Source: Acidimicrobiia bacterium (GTDB lineage: Bacteria; Actinomycetota; Acidimicrobiia; Acidimicrobiales; Bin134). Taken from it: DNA of 46,725 nucleotides. Each line of letters starts with the position of its first letter. The stretch's first letter is position 1. Under the pieces are notes generated by a model, which made no database searches, was not told the origin of the DNA, and was given only the letters and a program-made list of their open reading frames with translations. The DNA lies in the NCBI GenBank assembly GCA_022825005.1, contig JAJDYU010000062.1, forward strand, positions 1-46,725, written 5' to 3'. Positions 1 through 7,461 of the stretch are shown piece after piece. Made by a program: the position numbers and the translations under genes.

Positions 1-1
1 G

Positions 2-427
2 TACAACGACGTGCGGGGAATGCGCGACGTGCGGTTCATGGCCGGAGTGCCGGTGGCCGCCGGGCAGAGCGAATTCAACCGCCAGGGCATGGGCGAGTTG
101 ATGAGCGCCGGGGCTATCGATGTCTGCAACTACGACGCATCTTGGGGGGGCGGGCCCACCGAGTGGCGCCGGATCGCGGGAATGGCCCAGGTCTATGGAG
201 TGGAGATGGGCCATCATGAAGAGGCCCAGATCGCAGCCCACATGCTGGCCTCAGTTCCCCACGGGACCTTTGTCGAGGTGTTCCATCCCACCCGAGACCC
301 GCTGTTCTGGGACCTGATCGCCAACCTGCCCCCCATCGCCAACGGGACCTACACCGTCCCCTCGGGACCGGGCTGGGGCCTGAAGTTGGACTGGGACTAC
401 GTGGAGCACCACCGCGACGACCGGTAG
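2..427 (+). CDS. C-terminal part of an enolase-superfamily (mandelate racemase/muconate lactonizing-like) enzyme, cut by the window edge
   Basis: The reading frame is open from base 2 to the stop at 425-427, so the start lies outside the window; GTG 11 is only the first start-like codon and not a gene start. The visible 141 residues match the C-terminal half of the MR/MLE barrel: AGQSE fits the segment with the third metal-binding acid, a later NYD segment fits the barrel strand that follows, and VEMGHHEE fits the strand with the catalytic histidine. Family members dehydrate or epimerise sugar acids through a Mg-stabilised enolate. A second, full-length enolase-superfamily gene lies at 2240, so this is probably one of two acid-sugar enzymes in the same cluster. 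The substrate cannot be told from this fragment. Confidence 0.85.
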   Translation, partial: YNDVRGMRDVRFMAGVPVAAGQSEFNRQGMGELMSAGAIDVCNYDASWGGGPTEWRRIAGMAQVYGVEMGHHEEAQIAAHMLASVPHGTFVEVFHPTRDPLFWDLIANLPPIANGTYTVPSGPGWGLKLDWDYVEHHRDDR

Positions 428-478
428 TCCGCGCCGCGGCACCGCCCCTTCGGCGACCCCGGTTGATCTCTTGGTGAC

Positions 479-1366
479 TTAGATCCGATAGATTCGCTCG
501 GCGTTGGCCGAGAACAACGCCACCTGCTCGTCGGGTGAGAAGTCGGCCACCAGCTCTACATAGGCGTCGAGCTGCTCCCGGTAGGTGGAGTACATCCGAT
601 CCACCGGCCAGTTGCTGCCGAAGAACGAGCGCTCCACCCCGAAGGCCTCGATGCAGCCGTACACGTAGGGGCGGATGCTGTCCACCGTCCAGTTGGTTCC
701 GGCCATTTGATCGCCCATGCCCAGGCCCGAGATCTTCACCACCGCGTTCTCCGCCTCGGCCAGTTTGGCCATGCCCTGGCGCCAGTTTGCGAAGTACTCG
801 TCGTTGCGCTCCTGGGGGAACCCGGCGTGGTCGCAGATCAAGATGATGTTGGGGAACTTGCGGGCCAGGTCGGCGGCCTTGCCCATGTCCTCCCAGAGCA
901 CATCGAGGTCGTAGACCAAGTTGTATTTCTCCAACAGGGCGTAGCCCCGGTGAAAGGCCGGATCTACCAGATAGTCGCTCTCGCCGAAGTCGCGCAGGCC
1001 CCGCATGTTGGCAAACTCGCAGTGGCGCTCGAGGGTTCCCTCCACATCGGATTGCTGGAGGCGGGCGTCACCGGTAATGCCGGTGGGCCACCCGGTTTCG
1101 TCGGCCATGGCCTGAAGCCACTCGGTCTCGTCCACCGGGTCGGCCGAGCCGATGGCCGCTTGGACATGGACGATCTTGGTTACGTTGAGGCCCGCGGTGT
1201 CAGCTTGAAGACTCTCCACTGTGTAGCTGGTCAGGTTCTTCAGCGGGCGAATCGCCCCTAACTGGGGATGAATGGCGTCATCGGCCAGCCAGGCCCACTC
1301 CAGCTTTGAATGGGGCCGCTCCCAGAAGTGGACGTGTGTGTCAACAAATTCAAGCCCTTCAGCCAT
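479..1366 (-). CDS. Amidohydrolase-2 family hydrolase (COG3618, L-fuconolactonase-like)
   Basis: A 295-residue TIM-barrel metal hydrolase. The N-terminal DTHVHFW motif (His11, His13) is the classic metal site, a CDHAGFP segment near residue 180 supplies another His, and FGSNWP at 249-254 is the strand-8 region, with Asn where many relatives have Asp. COG3618 proteins include L-fuconolactonase and other sugar-lactone hydrolases, which suits the neighbouring enolase and SDR genes, but the lactone substrate is inferred from context. The ATG at 1366 follows a good Shine-Dalgarno (GGGAGGAA). The gene is divergent from the SDR at 1465, and a LacI-like palindrome lies in the shared gap. Confidence 0.85.
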   Translation of the reverse strand: MAEGLEFVDTHVHFWERPHSKLEWAWLADDAIHPQLGAIRPLKNLTSYTVESLQADTAGLNVTKIVHVQAAIGSADPVDETEWLQAMADETGWPTGITGDARLQQSDVEGTLERHCEFANMRGLRDFGESDYLVDPAFHRGYALLEKYNLVYDLDVLWEDMGKAADLARKFPNIILICDHAGFPQERNDEYFANWRQGMAKLAEAENAVVKISGLGMGDQMAGTNWTVDSIRPYVYGCIEAFGVERSFFGSNWPVDRMYSTYREQLDAYVELVADFSPDEQVALFSANAERIYRI

Positions 1367-1408
1367 GCTGATTCCTCCCGGACAGTCGATTGGCCGTTAC
1401 CCTACTAA

Positions 1409-1416
1409 AAACGTTT
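1409..1416. promoter_or_regulatory. AAACGTTT palindrome, possible LacI-family operator
   Basis: An 8-bp perfect palindrome with a central CG lies in the gap between two divergent catabolic genes. LacI-family regulators typically bind palindromes with a central CG flanked by A/T. On the minus strand it directly precedes TAGTAGGGT, a possible -10 region for the amidohydrolase. No regulator gene is visible in the window, so the assignment is inference. Confidence 0.35.
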
Positions 1417-1438
1417 CCAGAAGTTCGGTGGGAGGAAG

Positions 1439-1468
1439 ATGCGAACCACACCACCCCGCGTGGCATGA
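1439..1468 (+). CDS. Possible 9-residue leader ORF coupled to the SDR gene
   Basis: The best Shine-Dalgarno in this gap (GGGAGGA, 1430-1436) sits just upstream of ATG 1439 and not in front of the SDR start. The reading frame encodes MRTTPPRVA and ends at TGA 1466-1468, which overlaps the SDR ATG as ATGA. This is the usual geometry for translational coupling. It may instead be chance: the SDR could use an upstream in-frame TTG at 1390. Confidence 0.3.
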   Translation: MRTTPPRVA

Positions 1469-2211
1469 GCGCTCCCGAGAGGCGGCGGGCGCTGGTCACC
1501 GGCGCGGCCAGCGGCATCGGTGCCGGTGCCGCCAGGCGCCTGCTGGGCGGAGGGGTGGAAGTGCTCGCCACCGATATCGACCGCCGCGGCCTCGCGGCGC
1601 TGTCCGAGCTCGGGGCCGAGACGCTGATCGTCGACCTGGCCGACCTCCGCGATCGAGACCGGGTAATCGAGGCCGCCGTCGGAGTGGACTATCTAGTGCA
1701 GGCCGCCGGCATCATTCGCCTGCTACCCATAGAGAAGGTCACCGTTGAAGACTGGCGTGACGTGTTCGCGGTAAACGCCGAGGCGATGTTCTTCCTGTGC
1801 CAGGGGATCGGTGCCACCATGCCGGCGGGCGGTGCCATCGTGAACCTATCCTCCTCCTCCGCCAAGCTGGCCAACACCACCGAGGCGGCGGTCTATGCCG
1901 CCTCCAAGTCCGCAGTGCTGTCGATCACCCGGTCGTTCGCCTACTCGTTGGCGCCGATACCGGTGCGGGTCAACGCCATCTGCCCGGGCATCATCGACAC
2001 GCCGATGCAGGACGCCGTGCTCGAGCAGGTGTCCGCCATCAGGGGGATGACCCCTGAGCAGCTATCCGACCTGCGGGAGACATCGGTGCCGCTGGGGCGG
2101 GGCGCAAGCCCGGACGAGATTGCCGAGCTGATCTGGTTCCTGCTCTCCGACGGCGCCGGTTACATGACCGGTCAGGCCGTCAACTTCGACGGAGGGCTGG
2201 TTACCTGGTGA
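1465..2211 (+). CDS. Short-chain dehydrogenase/reductase (classical SDR)
   Basis: A 248-residue NAD(P)-dependent oxidoreductase. The TGAASGIG cofactor loop is at 12-19, Asp37 at the end of strand 2 favours NAD, the active-site Ser is at 131, and YAASK gives Tyr144 and Lys148. The C-terminal NFDGG segment is typical of classical SDRs. The start was set at ATG 1465 because the earlier in-frame TTG 1390 adds 25 residues that do not resemble the family; ATG 1465 overlaps the stop of a short leader frame. It is followed 28 bases later by the enolase gene and is probably co-transcribed with it. A role as sugar or sugar-acid dehydrogenase is inferred from the neighbours. Confidence 0.85.
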   Translation: MSAPERRRALVTGAASGIGAGAARRLLGGGVEVLATDIDRRGLAALSELGAETLIVDLADLRDRDRVIEAAVGVDYLVQAAGIIRLLPIEKVTVEDWRDVFAVNAEAMFFLCQGIGATMPAGGAIVNLSSSSAKLANTTEAAVYAASKSAVLSITRSFAYSLAPIPVRVNAICPGIIDTPMQDAVLEQVSAIRGMTPEQLSDLRETSVPLGRGASPDEIAELIWFLLSDGAGYMTGQAVNFDGGLVTW

Positions 2212-2239
2212 GCACGACGAAAATGAGACGAGGTCGACC

Positions 2240-3388
2240 ATGAAGATCGCCCATGTCGAGGCCATTCCGGTCAGCTACCCCGAACCCAATGACTTCGACG
2301 CCATCCGCCACCTGTGCTTGGCCAAGATCACCGCTGACGACGGCACGGTGGGGTGGGGCGAGTCGGTCACCATGTGGCCCGAGTCCAACTTCGCCACCAA
2401 GGCGATCATCGAGGGGATGGCCGATCTGGTGGTGGGCCAAGACCCAATCCACTTGGATGCCATCTACCGATCCCTCAAAGACAGGGCCTGGTGGTACGGA
2501 TACGACGGCGGGATCGCCTCGTTCGCCATTTCAGCCATCGACATCGCGCTGTGGGACCTCAAGGGCAAGGCCCTGGGGTGCCGAGTGCTGGACTTGCTGG
2601 GCGGACCGGTTCACGACCGACTGCCGGCCATCGCCTCCTCCCACGCCCACCACGAGTCCATCCCCGACATGGCTGAGGAGGCCATCGACTGGCTCTCCGA
2701 TGGCCTGCAAGGCATGAAGGTGGGTTTCGGAAAGCGAGGCAATGCCCGCTTGGGATTCGAGCACGACCGCGACCTGGCCTATGTGCGGGCCATGCGGGAG
2801 GCAATCGGTCCCGACAAGCACCTCATGATCGATTTGGGTTGGGCCATCAAGTGGGACATCCCCACCGCGGTCCGACGCACTCAGGCATTCGATGAACACG
2901 GGATCGACTGGATAGAGGAACCGCTTGGCGCCTGGAATCCCCGCGGCTACGCCGAATTGCGAAGCAAGACCACGACGGCCATGGCCTACGGGGAAAAGGA
3001 GTGGACCGTCGATGGGTTCCAGCGGATCTTGGCCACCGGAACTGTCGACGTGGTGGGCTGTGACCCCGGCCGGGCCGAGGGGATAACCGGGTTCAAGAAG
3101 GTAACCGAGCTGGTGGAGCAGCACCGCCGGCAAGCCAACGCCCACGCGTGGTCATCAGCCATTGTCTCCGCGGCCAGCCTGGCGGTGAGCTTCTCCAGTT
3201 CGGCGTGCAAGCTGTTCGAGCTGAAGCCGCTGGAGAACCCCATGCAGCATGAATTGGTGCCCGACCCCCTCGTCCATGTGGATGGGTGGGTCTACCCCCC
3301 GACAGGGGCCGGCTTGGGCATAGAGGTGGACGAGCGGGTGGTGGACCGCTACCGCAGCGAGAAAGTCCTGGACAAAGGAGGCGGCTAA
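2240..3388 (+). CDS. Enolase-superfamily enzyme, mandelate racemase/muconate lactonizing group (acid-sugar dehydratase-like)
   Basis: A full-length 382-residue protein. The N-terminal capping domain spans roughly residues 1-125 and the barrel follows. Visible catalytic elements are the KVGFGK segment (Lys160, Lys165), metal ligands Asp198 (MIDLG), Glu226 (WIEEP) and Glu252 (YGEKE), and His302 in NAHAW, where the general-base His lies in related enzymes. These fit abstraction of a proton alpha to a carboxylate followed by dehydration or racemisation. GAGACGAGG lies ahead of ATG 2240. The 3' end overlaps the next SDR gene by one base (TAATG), so the two are translationally linked. The exact substrate is not readable; the lactonase-like and SDR neighbours suggest a fuconate-like oxidative sugar pathway. 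Confidence 0.88.
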   Translation: MKIAHVEAIPVSYPEPNDFDAIRHLCLAKITADDGTVGWGESVTMWPESNFATKAIIEGMADLVVGQDPIHLDAIYRSLKDRAWWYGYDGGIASFAISAIDIALWDLKGKALGCRVLDLLGGPVHDRLPAIASSHAHHESIPDMAEEAIDWLSDGLQGMKVGFGKRGNARLGFEHDRDLAYVRAMREAIGPDKHLMIDLGWAIKWDIPTAVRRTQAFDEHGIDWIEEPLGAWNPRGYAELRSKTTTAMAYGEKEWTVDGFQRILATGTVDVVGCDPGRAEGITGFKKVTELVEQHRRQANAHAWSSAIVSAASLAVSFSSSACKLFELKPLENPMQHELVPDPLVHVDGWVYPPTGAGLGIEVDERVVDRYRSEKVLDKGGG

Positions 3389-4155
3389 TGGCATGGAGTG
3401 TGGGAGCAGGGCTGGAGGGCCGTGGCGTCATCGTGACTGGGGCGGCCGGCGGCATGGGCAAACCAGTGGCCGAGGCTTTCGCCACCACCGGAGCCCGGGT
3501 CATGGCCGTGGACTTGCATCAGAGCGCAGCTGACGAGGTGGTCTCCGGGCTGGAGGGAACGGGCCACGTGGCTGTAGGCGCCGACCTGTCCGACCTAGGT
3601 GCCCACCAAGAGCTGGTGGACCGTGCTCGACGCGAGCTGGGCGGGGTGTATGCCCTCGCCCATTTGGCCGCCGTGCTGCAACGACGGGATTCCATGGACG
3701 AGGTGACCGAACAAGACTGGGACTTCCAGGTGGACACCAACTTGAAAGCCACATTTTTCTTGTGCCGGACCGCGGCCAACGCCATGCGGAGCGCCGGCGA
3801 AGGCGGCCGCATCATCGCCTTCACTTCCCAGGGCTGGTGGACGGGAGGCTTCGGGGGCTCGGTGGTCTACTGCGCGTCCAAGGGGGGGGTCGTCTCGATG
3901 GTCCGAGGGATGGCTCGCACATACGGCTCTGACCAGATCACCGTGAATGCGGTGTCGCCGGGCCAGATCAACACCCCCATGCTGATGACCGACCTCGACC
4001 CTGAAGTGCTCGAGCAGCTCAGAGTGGCCACCCCGCTGGGCCGGGTGGCCGAGCCCGAGGAAATGGCCGGAACGGTGGTGTTCTTGGCCAGCCAGCACGC
4101 ATCTTTCATTTCCGGCGCCACCATCAACGTGAGCGGCGCCATGTTGATGTACTAA
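3388..4155 (+). CDS. Short-chain dehydrogenase/reductase (classical SDR)
   Basis: A 255-residue SDR starting at ATG 3388, which shares its A with the stop of the enolase gene; AAAGGAGG at 3374-3381 is the Shine-Dalgarno. The glycine-rich loop TGAAGGMG is at 17-24, Asp42 follows strand 2, and YCASK provides Tyr161 and Lys165. The likely catalytic Ser is 147, one residue off the usual spacing, within an aromatic SQGWW loop. The tight overlap with the dehydratase-like gene suggests it acts on the dehydratase product (for example a 2-keto-3-deoxy acid), but this is inference. A longer frame open from 3286 runs into the enolase gene and is not the start. Confidence 0.85.
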   Translation: MAWSVGAGLEGRGVIVTGAAGGMGKPVAEAFATTGARVMAVDLHQSAADEVVSGLEGTGHVAVGADLSDLGAHQELVDRARRELGGVYALAHLAAVLQRRDSMDEVTEQDWDFQVDTNLKATFFLCRTAANAMRSAGEGGRIIAFTSQGWWTGGFGGSVVYCASKGGVVSMVRGMARTYGSDQITVNAVSPGQINTPMLMTDLDPEVLEQLRVATPLGRVAEPEEMAGTVVFLASQHASFISGATINVSGAMLMY

Positions 4156-4169
4156 CTGAAGGGGCCAGC

Positions 4170-5288
4170 GTGAGCGACGAACCAACGAACCAAGCGGGCG
4201 ACAGCCGCCCGGCACGAAGCATCTCGGGGACGGCATCGGCCCCAGCCACCCACTTGACCTGGTCGGACGCCATCAACAAGCGGGTCCGCACCGGGGACTG
4301 GGCTGACCAAGCTGTCTCCACAACGGCCAAGATCGCCGAGGCCATCGACGGAGGAGACTGGGAGACCGCCGCCCAACTGGTGGACTACTGGATGGAGGAA
4401 GCCAAAGTCGTCCATGTGATCTATCAGGTTTGGGGCCAAGGATGGGGTTCCTTCTTGACCACCGCGGGCGTGGCCCAAGAGGATCTCGAAGCCGAGGTCA
4501 TGCGAATCCGGGAACTGCTGGCCTTCCCCGACGGCGAGCCGTTCAATCCCGAGCCGCGATGGACTTCACTGGGCCACCTCGCCGGCGAACTGGGAAACCG
4601 GCTGCGCGCCTACGAGATCGATCCCGCTGAAGCTCACCGCCAGCTAGATGAGATGCAAGAAGCCTGGCGTCAACTCCACGACCGAGGGGCCGATTTCCAG
4701 TCGGGTATGCTGAGCTTCGTGGCCAAGCGGCTGGGAGAGGCCGCAGTGGGCGACTCTTACGCCCATGTGCTCGCCCCCTACCTCGAAGAGCGCTATTCGC
4801 CGTTCGACCTGCGCGAGCAGAACTACGAGGACACCCTGTACCGCAACCTCTATCTGGCGTTCGAGGCGATGCGGGCCCACCTCGTCGGCCCCGATCGCAC
4901 CGGCGACATGGAGGTGACCGAGGACGAAGACAAGTTTGTGATCTCCTTCGATCCGTGCGGGTCGGGCAACCGAGGCCAACGCGGCGACCCGGTTGAGGGC
5001 ACCGGCTCCCGCTCCGAGCCGCCTTACGACTTCGGGGTCACCACTGAGGAGCACGACTGGGCCTGGAACGAGAAGGGCGTGTGCTACTACTGCGCCCACT
5101 GCTGCTACACGCTGGAACTATGGCCTGCCCGCCAATGGGGCCACCCGATCCGGGTGGTGGACTCCCCTCTCTACCCCGAAGAGACCGCCGGCTCAGAGCC
5201 GGCCAAATGCACCTGGACCATCTACAAGTCCCTCGAAGCCATTCCCGCAGAGGCGTATGTCCGAATAGGCCTCACAAAACCGGAGTAG
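4170..5288 (+). CDS. Unrecognised protein with a C-terminal Cys/His-rich module
   Basis: A 372-residue protein I cannot assign. It starts at GTG 4170 after GAAGGGG, 14 bases past the SDR stop, so it belongs to the same transcription unit. Residues 1-30 look disordered, 30-245 are mostly helical and acidic, and 255-372 form a distinct module. That module has FDPCGSGNRGQ (Cys263), HDWAWNEKGV, then a cluster with Cys305, Cys308, His310, Cys311 and Cys312, and Cys347 in a CTW segment. No signal peptide or membrane segment is seen. The pattern of one isolated Cys, a dense Cys/His cluster and a final Cys suggests a metal centre (zinc, or an Fe-S cluster). Its job in the sugar-acid-like cluster is unknown. 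Confidence 0.8.
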   Translation: MSDEPTNQAGDSRPARSISGTASAPATHLTWSDAINKRVRTGDWADQAVSTTAKIAEAIDGGDWETAAQLVDYWMEEAKVVHVIYQVWGQGWGSFLTTAGVAQEDLEAEVMRIRELLAFPDGEPFNPEPRWTSLGHLAGELGNRLRAYEIDPAEAHRQLDEMQEAWRQLHDRGADFQSGMLSFVAKRLGEAAVGDSYAHVLAPYLEERYSPFDLREQNYEDTLYRNLYLAFEAMRAHLVGPDRTGDMEVTEDEDKFVISFDPCGSGNRGQRGDPVEGTGSRSEPPYDFGVTTEEHDWAWNEKGVCYYCAHCCYTLELWPARQWGHPIRVVDSPLYPEETAGSEPAKCTWTIYKSLEAIPAEAYVRIGLTKPE

Positions 5289-5295
5289 CCCTTGT

Positions 5296-5367
5296 TCAGA
5301 CGTCGATCACGGCTAGGCGGTGATCGGTGTGGTGGTGAGGTTGGCGGGACCATCGACGGCAGCAACC
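5296..5367 (-). pseudogene. Decayed duplicate of the 3' end of the M24 peptidase gene
   Basis: On the minus strand this stretch reads like the last about 24 codons of the gene at 6283-7389. Aligned by eye with 6283-6352 there are about 10 mismatches in 70 positions, many at third codon positions, plus a 2-base insertion that shifts the frame. The conceptual peptide is close to VAAVDGPANLTT followed, after the shift, by DHRLAVIDV and a stop in the same place; the intact gene has VAATDGPDNLTTTDHRLAVLDV split the same way. Weaker similarity may extend to about 5380. Together with the intact end it brackets the toxin-antitoxin pair as a direct repeat. Confidence 0.75.
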
Positions 5368-5439
5368 GGGTTGTTGTACCTAGGCATCCTGACCGGCTTC
5401 GGCATGGATCAAGTCACCCGTGTGCTGCTAGATACTACG

Positions 5440-5468
5440 TGATATTTACTTTCTTTCAATGATATTTA
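5440..5468 (+). promoter_or_regulatory. Two TGATATTTA direct repeats, candidate operator/promoter of the toxin-antitoxin operon
   Basis: TGATATTTA occurs at 5440-5448 and again at 5460-5468, exactly 20 bases apart, so both face the same side of the helix. The surrounding 5430-5545 stretch is clearly more AT-rich than the rest of the window. Toxin-antitoxin operons are usually autoregulated by the antitoxin binding repeated sites near the promoter. Confidence 0.4.
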
Positions 5469-5524
5469 TCGTTATGGTGCTCTTCGTGAGCGCCTTTGGG
5501 CTAATATTGGCTAGACTTTTTGTA

Positions 5525-5542
5525 CAAGATTTGGGAATCTTG
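5525..5542. promoter_or_regulatory. Inverted repeat just upstream of the antitoxin start
   Basis: CAAGATT and AATCTTG form a perfect 7-bp inverted repeat around a 4-base TGGG loop, ending 4 bases before ATG 5547. It could be a DNA operator for the antitoxin or an RNA hairpin near the ribosome binding site. Confidence 0.35.
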
Positions 5543-5546
5543 GGGG

Positions 5547-5834
5547 ATGGGCACCAAAGAGAGAACCATTCCTGCATCCCAGTTCAGGGACCACTGTCTG
5601 CGGCTCATGGATGAGATAAATGAGACCGGCGACACACTGATTGTCACCAAACACGGGAAACCGGTCGCCGTCGTCGGACCTGCCCGCCGCGACAAAGGCG
5701 ACCTTTGGGGGTTCATGGAAGGGACCACCCGCATACTCGGGGACATCGACAGCCCAGCCATCCCTCCCGATGACTGGGACATCGTCAGTGACCCTGATCG
5801 GGTCTTCAACCCCGCTTCTGCTCCACCCGAATGA
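5547..5834 (+). CDS. Phd/YefM-family antitoxin of a VapBC-type module
   Basis: A 95-residue protein. The N-terminal half matches the Phd/YefM DNA-binding fold: IPASQF at the start, then a helix, then TLIVTKHGKPVAVVGP, the family hallmark strand pair. The C-terminal part, with WGFMEGT and an acidic DIDSPAIPPDDW stretch, would wrap and neutralise the toxin. ATG 5547 is preferred over the upstream in-frame TTG 5520 because it has a G-rich ribosome site (CTTGGGGG) and gives the normal family N-terminus. The stop overlaps the toxin ATG by 4 bases (ATGA), typical of co-translated antitoxin-toxin pairs. Probable role: toxin inhibitor and autorepressor. Confidence 0.9.
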   Translation: MGTKERTIPASQFRDHCLRLMDEINETGDTLIVTKHGKPVAVVGPARRDKGDLWGFMEGTTRILGDIDSPAIPPDDWDIVSDPDRVFNPASAPPE

Positions 5835-6250
5835 TCCTTCTGGACACCAACGTGCTGTTGCGAATGACAGCCGGAGATCCCAAGATTGGCAAACGCGCTC
5901 GACAGGTCATCGACGATGCCATCCACGCTCAAGGGATTGGCGTGCCCACCATCGTGTTCCTCGAAGCCGCCAGACTCCACTGGGACAACAGAGTTGATCT
6001 CGGCATGCCCCCAGAAGAATGGCGTCACGCCCACATTCGCCGAGGAGTGGTTGAGGTGCACCTGACGGGGAGAATTGCAGTCCAAGCCGCTGACCTACAT
6101 GCTCGGCATGGTTTCCACCGAGACCCTGGCGACCAGATCATCGCGGCGACGGCCATTGCCGAAAGAAGCACTCTTGCCACTACCGACGAGCGCATCCTCA
6201 AGTGGGCAAGAATCACCCAAGCGATCGCGGTGCTCGACGCTACTGAGTAG
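5831..6250 (+). CDS. vapC: PIN-domain ribonuclease toxin (VapC-like)
   Basis: A 139-residue PIN domain. The acidic metal-binding residues are all in place: Asp5 in LLDTNVLL, Glu45 in FLEAA, Asp98 and Asp101 in RDPGDQ, and Asp119 in TTDERI. VapC toxins cleave RNA (often tRNA or rRNA) in a Mg-dependent way and are held inactive by the upstream antitoxin. The gene overlaps the antitoxin by ATGA. The pair lies in a short insertion-like segment bounded by two copies of an M24 gene end, which suggests acquisition by transfer. Confidence 0.92.
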   Translation: MILLDTNVLLRMTAGDPKIGKRARQVIDDAIHAQGIGVPTIVFLEAARLHWDNRVDLGMPPEEWRHAHIRRGVVEVHLTGRIAVQAADLHARHGFHRDPGDQIIAATAIAERSTLATTDERILKWARITQAIAVLDATE

Positions 6251-6282
6251 CGGCCCCGTTCAACCGGCGGCCAGGCACTCCG

Positions 6283-7389
6283 TCAGACGTCGAGAACGGC
6301 CAGGCGGTGATCGGTGGTGGTGAGGTTGTCGGGGCCGTCGGTGGCGGCCACCACGATGTCCTCCAGGCGCAAACCCCATTTGCCGGGGATATAGATGCCG
6401 GGCTCGACGGAGAAGGCGTGGCCGGGGCGCAATTCCTGAGTGTTGCCCTCCACGATGTAGGGGTCTTCGTGGGCCTCGGTGCCGATCCCGTGGCCGGTGC
6501 GGTGGATGAAGTTGTCGCCGAACCCGGCCTCGGCGATCATGCCCCTCCCCACCCGGTCGACCGACTCGCAGCTGTTTCCGACCACCGAGGCGGCGACTTG
6601 AGCGGCTTGGGCTTCGAACAGCACGTCGTAGGCCTCGACCAGGTCAGCGGGCGGCTCGCCCAAGTGCACACACCGGGTGATGTCGGAGCAGTAGCCCACC
6701 CCGTCGGCATCCATCATCGTCCCCCCGATGTCGCACAGCACCACCTCGCCCGGCTTGATCACCCGCTCCCCGGCCTCGTGGTGGGGGCTGGCCGCGTTCT
6801 CCCCCGCAGCCACGATGGCGAAGTTCACCCGCTGGTGGCCCTCAGCCAATAGTCGGCGGCCCAGCTCGGCCGACACCTCGGCCTCGGTACGCCCCACCAG
6901 CTCGATGTTGCCGGATCGGAGATCGACGGTCACCCGGTCGGCTGCCGCCGCCGCCGCCCTCAGCGACTCCACTTCGGCGGCATCCTTCACCGAGCGCAGC
7001 GGACTGGTCACCTCCGAAGCCCGGCGGAACTCGACCCGAGGCAGTAGTCGAGCCAGGTCCACCAGAAAGCCGGCCCACATACGGTCTCCAACGGCAATCA
7101 CCGAGGCTGATCCGATGAGCGACCGCGCCAGTTCGATGGGGTCGTCGGTCTCATCCCAAGCCACGACCTCAAATACACCAGTACGCTCCACCACCCTGGG
7201 CGCTTCCAGGCGGGGCACGATGAGCCGGGCATCACCTTCGCAGGGCACCACCAGCATGGTCAGCCTCGGTAGAGGCATGGCCTCGTAGCCGCAGAAGTAG
7301 GGCAGTTCGGCGCCCACCGACAACAGCAATACATCCACCTGCTGCTCGGCCATCTGAGCCCGCAATCGCTCCATTCGCTGACTGAACAT
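6283..7389 (-). CDS. M24-family metallopeptidase, Xaa-Pro aminopeptidase-like
   Basis: A 368-residue protein with an N-terminal creatinase-like domain (1-130) and a C-terminal pita-bread peptidase domain. The five metal ligands are visible: Asp220 (LCDIGG), Asp236 (CSDITR), His300 (RTGHGIG), Glu329 (SVEPG) and Glu343 (RLED). Such enzymes remove an N-terminal residue ahead of proline, or act as proline dipeptidases; the exact preference is not readable. The start was set at ATG 7389, not TTG 7398, because a TAGGTT -10 box ends 7 bases before it. The gene is convergent with the toxin gene, and its final 70 bases are duplicated at 5296-5367. Confidence 0.88.
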   Translation of the reverse strand: MFSQRMERLRAQMAEQQVDVLLLSVGAELPYFCGYEAMPLPRLTMLVVPCEGDARLIVPRLEAPRVVERTGVFEVVAWDETDDPIELARSLIGSASVIAVGDRMWAGFLVDLARLLPRVEFRRASEVTSPLRSVKDAAEVESLRAAAAAADRVTVDLRSGNIELVGRTEAEVSAELGRRLLAEGHQRVNFAIVAAGENAASPHHEAGERVIKPGEVVLCDIGGTMMDADGVGYCSDITRCVHLGEPPADLVEAYDVLFEAQAAQVAASVVGNSCESVDRVGRGMIAEAGFGDNFIHRTGHGIGTEAHEDPYIVEGNTQELRPGHAFSVEPGIYIPGKWGLRLEDIVVAATDGPDNLTTTDHRLAVLDV

Positions 7390-7396
7390 CGGGATC

Positions 7397-7402
7397 AACC
7401 TA
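7397..7402 (-). promoter_or_regulatory. -10 box (TAGGTT) for a leaderless M24 peptidase transcript
   Basis: TAGGTT ends 7 bases before ATG 7389 on the minus strand. This is the spacing expected if transcription starts at or next to the start codon. Confidence 0.5.
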
Positions 7403-7461
7403 CTCCTGCAACCCCGGCAGGAGAAGCCAAAGCCGCAGCAAACACGCCAACACGGCCAGGA

